Shown: positions 33,218-40,875 of the stretch, piece after piece
Layout of the letters: the number at the start of each line of letters is the position of its first letter
How positions within the stretch are numbered: the stretch's first letter is position 1
Assembly: GCF_000737785.1 (NCBI RefSeq)
Contig: NZ_JPRO01000001.1
Coordinates: 496,001-560,000 of the forward strand
Reading direction: 5' to 3'
Length of the DNA stretch: 64,000 nt
From: Chryseobacterium luteum
GTDB taxonomy: Bacteria > Bacteroidota > Bacteroidia > Flavobacteriales > Weeksellaceae
The notes under the pieces: model-generated
Told to the model about the DNA's origin: nothing
Databases searched by the model: none
Seen by the model: the letters and a program-made list of their open reading frames with translations, nothing else
Made by a program: the position numbers and the translations under genes

Positions 33218-33309
33218 TCCCCAACTTTTGCACTTGATCCCCCATAATCTTATTCTGTACTTCGAACGTTTATGAGCGGATAGCTTTGTTTATGAAAAGA
33301 CCACAAACG

Positions 33310-33340
33310 AAAAAAAGTCGCCAATTTGGCGACTTTTTTT
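33310..33340. terminator. Terminator next to tRNA-Asn copy 2
   Basis: AAAAAAAGTCGCCA pairs with TGGCGACTTTTTTT around a 3-base loop: a perfect hairpin with A and T tracts on both sides, directly downstream of the minus-strand tRNA. Confidence 0.85.
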
Positions 33341-33341
33341 G

Positions 33342-33415
33342 CTCCTCCTGCTGGGCTCGAACCAGCGACCCTCTGATTAACAGTCAGATGCTCTAACCAA
33401 CTGAGCTAAGGAGGA
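33342..33415 (-). tRNA. tRNA-Asn (GTT), copy 2
   Basis: 74 bases, identical to copy 1, with anticodon GTT at 33379-33381. It has its own terminator (33310-33340) and promoter (33438-33469). The 5' flanks of the two copies are also similar for about 45 bases, so the whole transcription unit was duplicated. Confidence 0.97.
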
Positions 33416-33437
33416 ATGTCCTTTGTTTTAAGTGGTG

Positions 33438-33469
33438 CAAATATAGGACGAATATTTATACCGTACAAA
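33438..33469 (-). promoter_or_regulatory. Promoter of tRNA-Asn copy 2
   Basis: On the minus strand TTTG (33466-33469), 20 bases, TATATTTG (33438-33445), exactly the arrangement of copy 1. Confidence 0.7.
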
Positions 33470-33495
33470 TATTTTTTAGAAAAAATTCAAAAAAA

Positions 33496-34977
33496 TTATA
33501 AGCTGCCTGTAAGTGCCTTAAAGATATCACTTCCAAAGATCAGTAACATCAATCCTAACAGGAAGATAACCCCGATCATCTGTGCATTTTCCAATACTTT
33601 CTGAGGAACAGGTTTCCCCGTAATCACTTCCCATAAAGTAAATAAAACGTGCCCTCCGTCAAGTCCCGGGATAGGAATAAGGTTCAGGAATGCCAACCAG
33701 ACAGAGAACATTGCTGTAAAGCTCCAGAATAAGCTCCAGTTAACAGATACGGCCCCGTCTTTCGATCTCTCTACCGGCATATTCTTGATGATTGCCAGTG
33801 GACCTCCCACCTTCTTGTAGCCCTGAACTTTCTTGTTGAATACCAGTTTAAACTGTTTAACCTGATAGGTCAGGCTCTCAATACTTCTTGTAAACCCTCT
33901 TCCGACAGATTGTACAAAAGTAAAATGCTGTGTGTTAGCAAACTTTTCAAGCTGCTTGTAAGAAGCAATTCCTAACGTTCCTTCCTTAGAAACTTCAAGA
34001 CTTAACGGTTGTAGTGCTCCAGCTCTTAATACCTCCATATTAATAGCTTTGCCCGCATTTTTTATAACGACATTTTGCAATTCATCATAATAATTGATCT
34101 TCTGGCCGTTCACTGAAATAACCTTATCACCTATTTTTAAACCAGCTTCAGCTGTTTTAGGATTCACAATCGTATCAATTACAGGGGCATATCTTGGCGT
34201 AAGGAATGCTCTGGGGTTTTCATCTTTGAAGGCCAGTGCTTTCCCGTCATCATTCGTGTTAAAAGTAACCTCTTTTCCTTTTCTTAAAACTGTTACCTGG
34301 TCACTTAATAAGATATCTAAAGACAGTTTATCCAGATTGTTCTGAACCTTTCCGTCTACTTTTAAGATCTTGTCACCATCTTCAAAACCCATTGCTTTGG
34401 CAACATTGGTATAATGCATAGGAGTTTCCACTTTGGTTGTATCAAAAGAAGTCTCTCCGTTAAAATAAGAAAGGCATCCGAAAATGATCCAGGCCAGGAA
34501 AAAGTTAACAGTAACTCCGCCCAGCATGATGATCAGTCTCTGCCATGCCGGTTTGGATCTGAATTCCCATGGCTGTGCAGGTTTTTTCATCTGCTCTTTA
34601 TCCATGCTTTCATCGATCATTCCTGCAATTTTCACATAGCCGCCGAAAGGAAGCCATCCGATGCCGTATTTCGTCTGTTCAGGATGTTTTCTCCAGTCGC
34701 TGTCAGAAAGTTGTGATATATCGATAGGAACTTCTTTCTCTTTTCCGTCTACTACGATAGTTTCTGTGTCGGGAAGGTTTTTGGAGAGAAATTTATACTG
34801 CCATTTTCCGTTGATCTTCTTCATTGAAAAGATAGAAAACCATGGATCGAAAAACAGGAAGAATTTCTCAGCCCTGGTCTTAAACCATTTTGCCGGTAAA
34901 AAGTGTCCAAGCTCATGAAGAACCACTAAAATAGAAATACTTAGTATGAACTGGAAAATCTTGATTGCTAATTCCAT
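33496..34977 (-). CDS. rseP: RIP metalloprotease (site-2 protease)
   Basis: 493 residues of the site-2 protease family. The zinc motif HELGH is at residues 21-25 in the first membrane helix. Two PDZ-type segments follow in the periplasmic part (around 215-260 and 285-345, the latter with GLKIGDKVISVNGQKINYY). The second catalytic motif IPGLDGGHVLF lies near residue 435. It cuts membrane-bound anti-sigma factors and signal peptides inside the membrane. A well-formed promoter lies at 35002-35032. Confidence 0.95.
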   Translation of the reverse strand: MELAIKIFQFILSISILVVLHELGHFLPAKWFKTRAEKFFLFFDPWFSIFSMKKINGKWQYKFLSKNLPDTETIVVDGKEKEVPIDISQLSDSDWRKHPEQTKYGIGWLPFGGYVKIAGMIDESMDKEQMKKPAQPWEFRSKPAWQRLIIMLGGVTVNFFLAWIIFGCLSYFNGETSFDTTKVETPMHYTNVAKAMGFEDGDKILKVDGKVQNNLDKLSLDILLSDQVTVLRKGKEVTFNTNDDGKALAFKDENPRAFLTPRYAPVIDTIVNPKTAEAGLKIGDKVISVNGQKINYYDELQNVVIKNAGKAINMEVLRAGALQPLSLEVSKEGTLGIASYKQLEKFANTQHFTFVQSVGRGFTRSIESLTYQVKQFKLVFNKKVQGYKKVGGPLAIIKNMPVERSKDGAVSVNWSLFWSFTAMFSVWLAFLNLIPIPGLDGGHVLFTLWEVITGKPVPQKVLENAQMIGVIFLLGLMLLIFGSDIFKALTGSL

Positions 34978-35001
34978 TAATTAATTTTAGATTTTAATTT
35001 G

Positions 35002-35032
35002 CAAAGGTAACAATTATCAAAACTATGCCAAA
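35002..35032 (-). promoter_or_regulatory. Promoter of rseP
   Basis: On the minus strand TTTG (35029-35032), 19 bases, TACCTTTG (35002-35009), 24 bases before the ATG. Confidence 0.65.
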
Positions 35033-35033
35033 T

Positions 35034-35058
35034 AAAAAAGCCCCTCTAAATGAGAAGC
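35034..35058 (-). terminator. Terminator of the small barrel protein gene
   Basis: On the minus strand GCTTCTC pairs with GAGGGGC (two G-U pairs) around a 5-base loop and is followed by TTTTTT. It overlaps the upstream edge of the rseP promoter. Confidence 0.65.
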
Positions 35059-35080
35059 TTTGTCATATATTGGGTTAATC

Positions 35081-35521
35081 TTACAAATTGAAAGAAACAC
35101 CTATACTGCCGTTGTTGCCGACTTCTGCAAAAACGCCCACTTTCTCCGTGAAAAAGTAACGTGCTCCGATGTGTGCTCCAATTCCGAAATCCTTACCCAG
35201 CACGCCAACATCTACCCCCGGATAGATGTCCCATTTGGAGGACAGATCAAGGGCTTCCTGAAGATGGAAATTCAGTCTTCCGAAGACGAAAACACGGTTG
35301 TCTTTATCATGATCTTTATAATCACTAAAATAAGCATTAAGTCCGGCTCCTACGGATATCAGCTTATTCAGCCCGTAATCATAAGTCCCCGTAACCCCGG
35401 TTCCGTATCCCCACGCACTCAGTCCCAGCTGGATCTTTTGGTCGCCTTTACCTGTGTACGCCTGCGCATTGGCTGTTGTTCCGAAAAAAGCGATCATCAG
35501 CACAAAAAACAATTTCTTCAT
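35081..35521 (-). CDS. Small outer-membrane beta-barrel protein
   Basis: 146 residues. The signal peptide is MKKLFFVLMIAFFGTTANAQ, with cleavage after NAQ or ANA. The mature part (about 126 residues) is made of alternating strands rich in Gly and aromatic residues and ends in FNL, a pattern typical of an eight-stranded outer-membrane barrel. No enzymatic motif is seen. It has its own promoter element (35565-35572) and terminator. Confidence 0.8.
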   Translation of the reverse strand: MKKLFFVLMIAFFGTTANAQAYTGKGDQKIQLGLSAWGYGTGVTGTYDYGLNKLISVGAGLNAYFSDYKDHDKDNRVFVFGRLNFHLQEALDLSSKWDIYPGVDVGVLGKDFGIGAHIGARYFFTEKVGVFAEVGNNGSIGVSFNL

Positions 35522-35564
35522 AAACTTTACTTTTATTAAATGATAATAATGAAAATATCCTCAT

Positions 35565-35572
35565 CAAAAATA
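35565..35572 (-). promoter_or_regulatory. -7 promoter element of the small barrel gene
   Basis: The minus strand reads TATTTTTG (TAnnTTTG), 43 bases before the ATG. Confidence 0.5.
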
Positions 35573-35625
35573 GAACCGAAATCATTGGAAAATCGTATTT
35601 TTATTGAAGTTATTTAACAAAGTTT

Positions 35626-36378
35626 ATGAGAATTGCAGGACTTAATTTAGATATTGTCTGGAAAAATAAAGGCAAAAATTTTCAATTGATCGAAGAACAG
35701 CTTAAAGATCTGGAAGCAGACATTTTCCTTCTGCCGGAAATGTTCTCTACCGGTTTCTGCATGGATGCGGCTGAAGTTTCGGACAGACATGAAGAATCCC
35801 TGGAGTTTCTGAAAAAAATGTCAAAAGAAAAAAATGCAGCCTTTTGTGGAAGTGCCCCGGTAGAGCAGGGCGGACGTTTTTATAACAGAATGTATTTTGT
35901 GCAGCCTGGTTCCGAAGCTGTTTTCTATGATAAAAGACATCTCTTTTCTTTTTCAGGAGAAGATCAAGTGTATTCTCCGGGACATAAAAGGGTGATTGTG
36001 AACTATAAGGGGTTTAGAATCTTACTTCAGGTGTGTTATGACCTTCGTTTTCCTGTTTTTGCAAGAAATAATGATGATTATGACGCCATTTTGTATGTTG
36101 CCAACTGGCCTGAAAAGAGAGTGGGAGCCTGGGAGCATCTGCTAAAAGCACGGGCCATCGAAAACCTGTCTTTTGTGTTTGGGCTCAATAGAATTGGAAC
36201 AGATGGGAATCATCTTTTTTATCAGGAAAGCTCACACTGCTTTTTTGCAGACGGGAAGGAAATTTCCCAAAAGAATGGAAATATAGTTTCCGCAGAATTG
36301 AGTATGGACGAATTAAAGGATTTCAGACAACACTTCCAGTTCCTGAATGACAGAGACCGGTTCTCAATTCAATTATAA
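35626..36378 (+). CDS. Nitrilase-family amidohydrolase, probable omega-amidase
   Basis: 250 residues of the nitrilase fold. The Glu-Lys-Cys triad is visible as Glu38 in LLPEMF, Lys103 in YDKRHLF and Cys137 in QVCYDLRFP. The FSFSGEDQVYSPG segment and LKARAIENLSFVFGLNRIG match the YafV/Nit2 subgroup. Those enzymes hydrolyse alpha-ketoglutaramate and alpha-ketosuccinamate as metabolite repair after glutamine transamination. The substrate assignment rests on subgroup resemblance only. Confidence 0.85.
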   Translation: MRIAGLNLDIVWKNKGKNFQLIEEQLKDLEADIFLLPEMFSTGFCMDAAEVSDRHEESLEFLKKMSKEKNAAFCGSAPVEQGGRFYNRMYFVQPGSEAVFYDKRHLFSFSGEDQVYSPGHKRVIVNYKGFRILLQVCYDLRFPVFARNNDDYDAILYVANWPEKRVGAWEHLLKARAIENLSFVFGLNRIGTDGNHLFYQESSHCFFADGKEISQKNGNIVSAELSMDELKDFRQHFQFLNDRDRFSIQL

Positions 36379-36424
36379 TTTTAGACCATTAAGGTTTTCT
36401 CAACAGCTCTTAATGGTTTAAAAA

Positions 36425-36446
36425 AAACTGTGAAAAATCACAGTTT
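36425..36446 (-). terminator. Terminator of the thioredoxin gene
   Basis: On the minus strand AAACTGTG pairs with CACAGTTT around a 6-base loop, followed by TTTTT. The stem begins within the stop codon. Confidence 0.75.
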
Positions 36447-36744
36447 AAGAATATTGTTTAAGCAGTTCCGTGAGTGTATTCACATCATGTACACCGCTTT
36501 CTTTCCATAAGAGTTCTCCGTTTTTAAAGACTGCCAGAGTAGGAACTCCACGTACACCGTACTGTGCTGCCAGAGCAGGATATTGGTCTACATCTACTTT
36601 AATGATTCTTGCTCCTTCACCTATGTTTTCCTTTACGGTATTCAACACAGATGACTGTACTTTGCATGGCTGGCACCAAGTGGCAAAAAAGTCAATAAGT
36701 ACAGGCCTTTCCGAATTAATGATTTCCTGAAATTTTTGTGACAT
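36445..36744 (-). CDS. Thioredoxin
   Basis: 99 residues, close to the normal length of about 105. The active site is WCQPC (Cys24, Cys27), with Gln replacing the usual Gly between the cysteines. Downstream, the cis-proline block RGVPTLAVFKNGE is intact. It reduces disulfides in the cytoplasm. It lies next to the rhodanese and persulfide-dioxygenase-like genes, separated from them by a hairpin at 36767-36794, so a link with sulfur handling is plausible. Confidence 0.92.
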   Translation of the reverse strand: MSQKFQEIINSERPVLIDFFATWCQPCKVQSSVLNTVKENIGEGARIIKVDVDQYPALAAQYGVRGVPTLAVFKNGELLWKESGVHDVNTLTELLKQYS

Positions 36745-36766
36745 AGTTTTGGTTTTTTATTTAAAT

Positions 36767-36794
36767 CATTAAGATTCAAGAATAAATCTTAATG
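36767..36794 (-). terminator. Hairpin between rhodanese and thioredoxin genes
   Basis: CATTAAGATT and AATCTTAATG form a perfect 10-bp stem with an 8-base loop, but the following T content on the minus strand is weak. It may be a leaky terminator. Confidence 0.5.
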
Positions 36795-36805
36795 GTACAG
36801 TATTT

Positions 36806-37177
36806 TTATTTTGTAAACTTTTTCTCGTCCTGAATTGCTTTCACATTTTTCCAGGTGGTTCCATCATAAGCTTCCACGCCGTTTTTCTTTAAGATTTCCA
36901 TAGCCTGATCAGCCTGAATTCCCATATTGCAAAAAACAACCACTTTTTTACCTTTCAGAGAATTAATATTGTTCTGGATTTCAGCTAATGGAATATTGAC
37001 AGCCCCTCTTGCTGTTCCCGCTTCATATTGTTCAGGTATCCTTACATCGACCAATGTGACATCTGAACTGTTGACTATTTCCCTGATGTCTGCCCTCGGT
37101 ACCTGGCTTATATCTGCTGTTTTACAGGCTGATAATGTTAAAATCGTAGCCATAAATGCAAAAAGCTTTCCTTTCAT
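36806..37177 (-). CDS. Rhodanese-domain lipoprotein
   Basis: About 123 residues from the ATG at 37177, which lies 1 base after the preceding gene's stop. A lipoprotein signal ends TLSAC near residue 18, so the protein is in the envelope. The single rhodanese domain has the active-site loop FCNMGIQAD with the sulfur-carrying Cys. It would move sulfane sulfur outside the cytoplasm. The upstream gene encodes a persulfide-dioxygenase-like enzyme with rhodanese domains. Confidence 0.85.
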   Translation of the reverse strand: MKGKLFAFMATILTLSACKTADISQVPRADIREIVNSSDVTLVDVRIPEQYEAGTARGAVNIPLAEIQNNINSLKGKKVVVFCNMGIQADQAMEILKKNGVEAYDGTTWKNVKAIQDEKKFTK

Positions 37178-37178
37178 C

Positions 37179-38588
37179 TTACAGCGTTTTTGATTGGCAT
37201 ACAAAATCTGTGGTAGGTAATTTTTCTGTCTTTTTGATGCCGTTGAATCCTCCTTCTATTTCAGTGAAATTTCTGATTCCGTGAGAGTTAAGTACGCTTG
37301 CTGCGATCATGCTTCTGTACCCTCCGGCGCAGTGAAGAAAGAAATGTTCAGAATCATCAATGGTTTTTACCCAATCGCTGATGGCATCCAGTGGTTTGTT
37401 GAACGCATTGTCAACATGTTCAGCAGAATATTCGCTTAATTTTCTTACGTCAATTACTTTGGCATTTTCTGTGAATTCTTCTGCAAATTCAGCAGGGGAA
37501 ATCCTTTTGATCTCATCAGTTTCTTTACCTGCATTTTTCCAGGTGCTGAAACTGCCGTCCAGATATCCCACAACATTATCAAAGCCCACTCTGCTCAGTC
37601 TTGTGATGACTTCTTCTTCAGTACCCTCATCACTTACAAGCAAAATAGGGTGTTTTACATCTACGATCATATTTCCTGCCCAGGGAGCAAAATCTCCCCT
37701 AAGGCCTATGTTGATAGAGTTGGGAATAAATCCTTTATGGAATTCCGCAGCACTTCTGGTATCCAGAATTAAAGCTCCGGTTTCTTCTGCCAATGCTTCG
37801 AAGTCTTCTGCAGTAACCGGATTTAGACCTTTATTCATCACTACATCCAGGCTTTCATATCCGTCTTTATTCATTGCTACGTTCATGCCGAAGTATTTCG
37901 GAGGAGCGGTAAGGCCGTCAAGAACTTCTCTGATGAAAGATTCTTTGTCCGGCTGATTAAGTGCATAATTGGTTTTCTTCTGGTTTCCCAATATATCCAC
38001 TGTTTCCTTCTGCATATTCTTTCCGCATGCAGAGCCGGCACCATGAGCTGGATAGACGGTTATGCTGTCATCCAACGGTAAAATCTTGTTGTGAAGGCTT
38101 TCATAAAGGATCCCTGCAAGATCTTCCTGAGTAAGATTGGTCACTTTTTGGGCAAGATCAGGTCTTCCAACATCTCCTAAAAATAATGTGTCGCCGGTAA
38201 AAATAGCCGTTTCAGTGCCATTTTCGTCGATTAGAAGATAAGTGGTGCTCTCCATGGTATGTCCCGGAGTATGCAGTACTTTTATTGTTATGTTCCCGAT
38301 CTCAAAGATCTGGTTATCTTCAGCAATGATAGCCTCAAATGCAGGCTGGGCAGTAGGTCCATAAACAATAGGAGCTCCTGTTTTTTTACTTAGATCCAAA
38401 TGTCCCGAAACAAAATCAGCGTGGAAATGGGTCTCGAAAATATATTTTAAGGTAACATTATCTTTTTCAAGGCGATCCAGATAAGGTTTTACCTCTCTCA
38501 GCGGATCAATAATGGCAGCTTCATTCTCTGATACAATATAATAGGCACCCTGAGCCAGACAGCCCGTATATATTTGTTCAATTTTCAT
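37179..38588 (-). CDS. Metallo-beta-lactamase / double rhodanese fusion, persulfide dioxygenase-like
   Basis: 469 residues. Residues 1-240 are a metallo-beta-lactamase fold with ETHFHADFVSGH (His54, His56, Asp58), LHTPGHTMEST and FTGDTLFLGDVGRPD, close to ETHE1-type persulfide dioxygenases; Phe59 replaces the His of the common HxHxDH motif, as in ETHE1. Two rhodanese domains follow. The first (about 265-355) has VSDEGTEEE where the catalytic Cys loop should be and is probably inactive. The second (about 370-455) has FLHCAGGYRSM with an active Cys. It likely oxidises glutathione-type persulfides to sulfite. Confidence 0.88.
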   Translation of the reverse strand: MKIEQIYTGCLAQGAYYIVSENEAAIIDPLREVKPYLDRLEKDNVTLKYIFETHFHADFVSGHLDLSKKTGAPIVYGPTAQPAFEAIIAEDNQIFEIGNITIKVLHTPGHTMESTTYLLIDENGTETAIFTGDTLFLGDVGRPDLAQKVTNLTQEDLAGILYESLHNKILPLDDSITVYPAHGAGSACGKNMQKETVDILGNQKKTNYALNQPDKESFIREVLDGLTAPPKYFGMNVAMNKDGYESLDVVMNKGLNPVTAEDFEALAEETGALILDTRSAAEFHKGFIPNSINIGLRGDFAPWAGNMIVDVKHPILLVSDEGTEEEVITRLSRVGFDNVVGYLDGSFSTWKNAGKETDEIKRISPAEFAEEFTENAKVIDVRKLSEYSAEHVDNAFNKPLDAISDWVKTIDDSEHFFLHCAGGYRSMIAASVLNSHGIRNFTEIEGGFNGIKKTEKLPTTDFVCQSKTL

Positions 38589-38966
38589 TGGGATCTTTTT
38601 TAAATTTTAGATAAAGATACGAAGTATTAGATGAAATGTGAATGAAATGTTAAATTCACACGATAGTTTCTTTCAATTATTAAAGAGCAGCAAGCCGTAA
38701 AACCCTTTGTTTTCAAATGAGAAGCAGGAAGTTGAGACAGGCTGTTGATAAGACTGTTTTTTATCATGTTTAAGATATGAAAATAATTATGTAGTGCTGT
38801 TTTCAGGGATGTTTTTTAATTCCCTTATCTTTTGACAGACTAGAATTTCAGGTGATGGATTTAAAAAGTAATTTCTCGGATATACCCCTCATGTTATTTT
38901 CTATTATTACTTTAGTGATGAGATATTTTATAAAAAATTTTATATTTATAAGTTTAAAAAAATCAG
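38589..38966. other. Intergenic region between divergent genes
   Basis: 378 AT-rich bases between the metallo-hydrolase and HerA-like genes. There are only weak promoter-like matches (minus strand TATCTTTA near 38612) and no DnaA boxes, RNA gene or repeat that I can recognise. Confidence 0.4.
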
Positions 38967-40493
38967 ATGGCAGATAAAACACAATTTATTGAAGAACTAA
39001 ATACAAAATATACCCCGAAAGGAGAACATATTATATTGGGAAAAGGAATGCTGAACGGGGAAGTGGTACCGGAAGTCAATGTTACCATTCCTCTGAAAAC
39101 AATCAACCGCCACGGCCTTATTGCGGGGGCAACAGGAACCGGTAAAACAAAAACGCTTCAGGTTTTTGCAGAGCAGCTTTCACACGCCGGGATTCCTTCT
39201 CTTGTTTTGGACATTAAAGGCGACTTTTCCGGAATAGCGGAGGCTGGCCAGATGAATCCGGTGATCGAAGAGCGATACGCAAAAACGCAGCTTCCTTACA
39301 ACCCGCAGGCATTTCCGGTAGAGCTGATGAGCATTTCCGGCGGAAAAGGAGTAAAATTAAGAGCTACCGTTACAGAGTTTGGTCCCGTTCTGCTAAGTAA
39401 GATCCTTGAACTTAATGATACCCAGCAGAGTATTATGTCAATTGTATTCAAATACTGTGATGATAAAGGACTTCCGTTAATTGACTTAAACGATTTAAAA
39501 AAAGTACTACAGTATGTAACCGATAATGCACAGGGAAAAGCTGAACTGGCTGCCAGCTACGGATCCATTGCTCCTGCTTCTTTAGGAGCTATCCTCAGAT
39601 CTATCGTTGCGCTGGAACAGCAGGGAGCAGCCGATTTCTTTGGTGAACTGAGCTTTGATGTTCATGACCTTCTCGAAACCAGAGATGGAAAAGGGGTTGT
39701 AAATATTTTAAGAGTAGCGGAGATTCAGAATAAACCGCAGTTGTTTTCCACATTTATGCTTTCGCTTTTTGCCGAAATTTATATGACCTTTCCTGAAGAA
39801 GGAGACAGCGGAAAACCTAAACTGGTCCTTTTCATAGACGAAGCCCACCTGATCTTTGATGAATCTTCAAAAGCCCTGCTTTCACAGATAGAAACGATGG
39901 TCAAGCTGATCCGTTCCAAAGGTGTCGGAATTTATTTTATCACACAGATTCCTGGTGATGTCCCGGAAAATGTGCTGTCGCAGCTTGGCTTGAAAATACA
40001 GCATGCGTTGAGAGGTTTTACTGCAAAGGATAAAAAAGAAATTACCAAAGCTGTTGAAAACTATCCTACAACAGAGTTTTATGATGCATCCAATCTGATT
40101 CAGAATCTTGGGATCGGGGAAGCATTTATAACTGTTTTGGACGAAAAAGGAATTCCTACACCTCTCGTTCACACCTATCTGATCTCTCCGGAATCAAGAA
40201 TGGATGTTCTTAACGATGCTGAAATCTCGGAACTGACAGGAAGATCTTCTTTAGTCGCAAAATATGAACAGCCTCTTGACAAAGAATCGGCTTATGAGAT
40301 ACTGACAGACAGAATGGAGCAGGCGGCTCAAAACCCTGCACCAACCCAGAAGACAAAACCGGTGAAAGAAGAGCCGGGAATGTTTGAACAGGTACTTCAA
40401 AGTAAGGCAGGCAGGACTTTTACCAGCACTTTAATGCGGGAAGGAGCAAAGGCTCTCCTTGGAATGTTCGGACTTGGCGGAAGAAGGAGATAG
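38967..40493 (+). CDS. HerA-type ATPase (DUF853 / YjgR family)
   Basis: 508 residues. Walker A is GATGTGKTKT near residues 53-62 and Walker B LVLFIDEAHLIFDE near residues 288-301. The region EVNVTIPLKTINRHG and the arginine-finger-side block RSKGVGIYFITQIPGDVPENVLSQLGLKIQHALRG are typical of the DUF853 group of HerA-FtsK ATPases. The cellular role is not established. The C-terminal 80 residues are a polar linker followed by a hydrophobic Gly-rich end (LLGMFGLGGRRR) that may touch a membrane. Confidence 0.88.
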   Translation: MADKTQFIEELNTKYTPKGEHIILGKGMLNGEVVPEVNVTIPLKTINRHGLIAGATGTGKTKTLQVFAEQLSHAGIPSLVLDIKGDFSGIAEAGQMNPVIEERYAKTQLPYNPQAFPVELMSISGGKGVKLRATVTEFGPVLLSKILELNDTQQSIMSIVFKYCDDKGLPLIDLNDLKKVLQYVTDNAQGKAELAASYGSIAPASLGAILRSIVALEQQGAADFFGELSFDVHDLLETRDGKGVVNILRVAEIQNKPQLFSTFMLSLFAEIYMTFPEEGDSGKPKLVLFIDEAHLIFDESSKALLSQIETMVKLIRSKGVGIYFITQIPGDVPENVLSQLGLKIQHALRGFTAKDKKEITKAVENYPTTEFYDASNLIQNLGIGEAFITVLDEKGIPTPLVHTYLISPESRMDVLNDAEISELTGRSSLVAKYEQPLDKESAYEILTDRMEQAAQNPAPTQKTKPVKEEPGMFEQVLQSKAGRTFTSTLMREGAKALLGMFGLGGRRR

Positions 40494-40511
40494 TTTTTAA
40501 AAATAATTTTG

Positions 40512-40862
40512 ATGAAAAAAATAGCTTCGTTTTATTTTATAGGTTTAGCTGTTTTGAATTTAATTATGGACAGTTTACATTCAAAATTTAGCTTTTTTGA
40601 TGTAATTTTTATTATTTTAGCGGGATTGCCCTTTCTGATCGACAAAAAATGGTTGTATCAGTTGTTTGGCGGACTTGTTTCAATGGTTGGTCTGTATATT
40701 ATGTTGGCCGTTTTTGTTTCAAATGTCAAAGATGTTCAGCAGGATCAGGTACAGGCACTTTGGGCCTATGGCATGGGTTATGTAATAAGTTTGGTAACCT
40801 TGTTCTTCGGAATGGTAATGACGGGGTTTGTTGGCATTAATTTAAAAAAATCAATTATATAA
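40512..40862 (+). CDS. Small membrane protein, unrecognised
   Basis: 116 residues from the ATG at 40512 (a TTG at 40509 is also in frame). Four hydrophobic helices are connected by short loops, and there is no charged catalytic motif. I do not recognise the family. It lies 18 bases after the HerA-like gene and 13 bases before the exonuclease gene, so it is probably in the same transcript. Confidence 0.7.
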   Translation: MKKIASFYFIGLAVLNLIMDSLHSKFSFFDVIFIILAGLPFLIDKKWLYQLFGGLVSMVGLYIMLAVFVSNVKDVQQDQVQALWAYGMGYVISLVTLFFGMVMTGFVGINLKKSII

Positions 40863-40875
40863 CAGTAATTTTGTA

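Larger units (their letters stand above)
31840..33240 (+). mobile_element. Complete ISL3-like insertion sequence (1401 bp)
   Basis: Ends are 23-bp inverted repeats at 31840-31862 and 33218-33240 (20 of 23 positions match; both begin GGATCAA and end CAAAAGTTGGGGA). The element is bracketed by the perfect 8-bp direct repeat CCCATAAT (31832-31839 and 33241-33248). Eight bases is the duplication length known for ISL3 elements. Both transposase reading frames are intact, so the insertion is probably recent and may be active. It sits in the island between the two tRNA-Asn genes. Confidence 0.9.

Noticed and set aside
35060..35539. Plus-strand open frame of 159 codons opposite the small barrel gene
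   Set aside because: The minus-strand gene has a signal peptide, promoter and terminator; the plus frame has none of these.
37360..37956. Plus-strand open frame of 198 codons inside the metallo-hydrolase/rhodanese gene
   Set aside because: Shadow frame with Ser/Leu-rich composition typical of antisense reading.
38589..38966. Alternative replication origin at the main strand-switch point
   Set aside because: No DnaA-box-like sequences close to TTATNCACA; the 22.7-23.0 kb region is much better.
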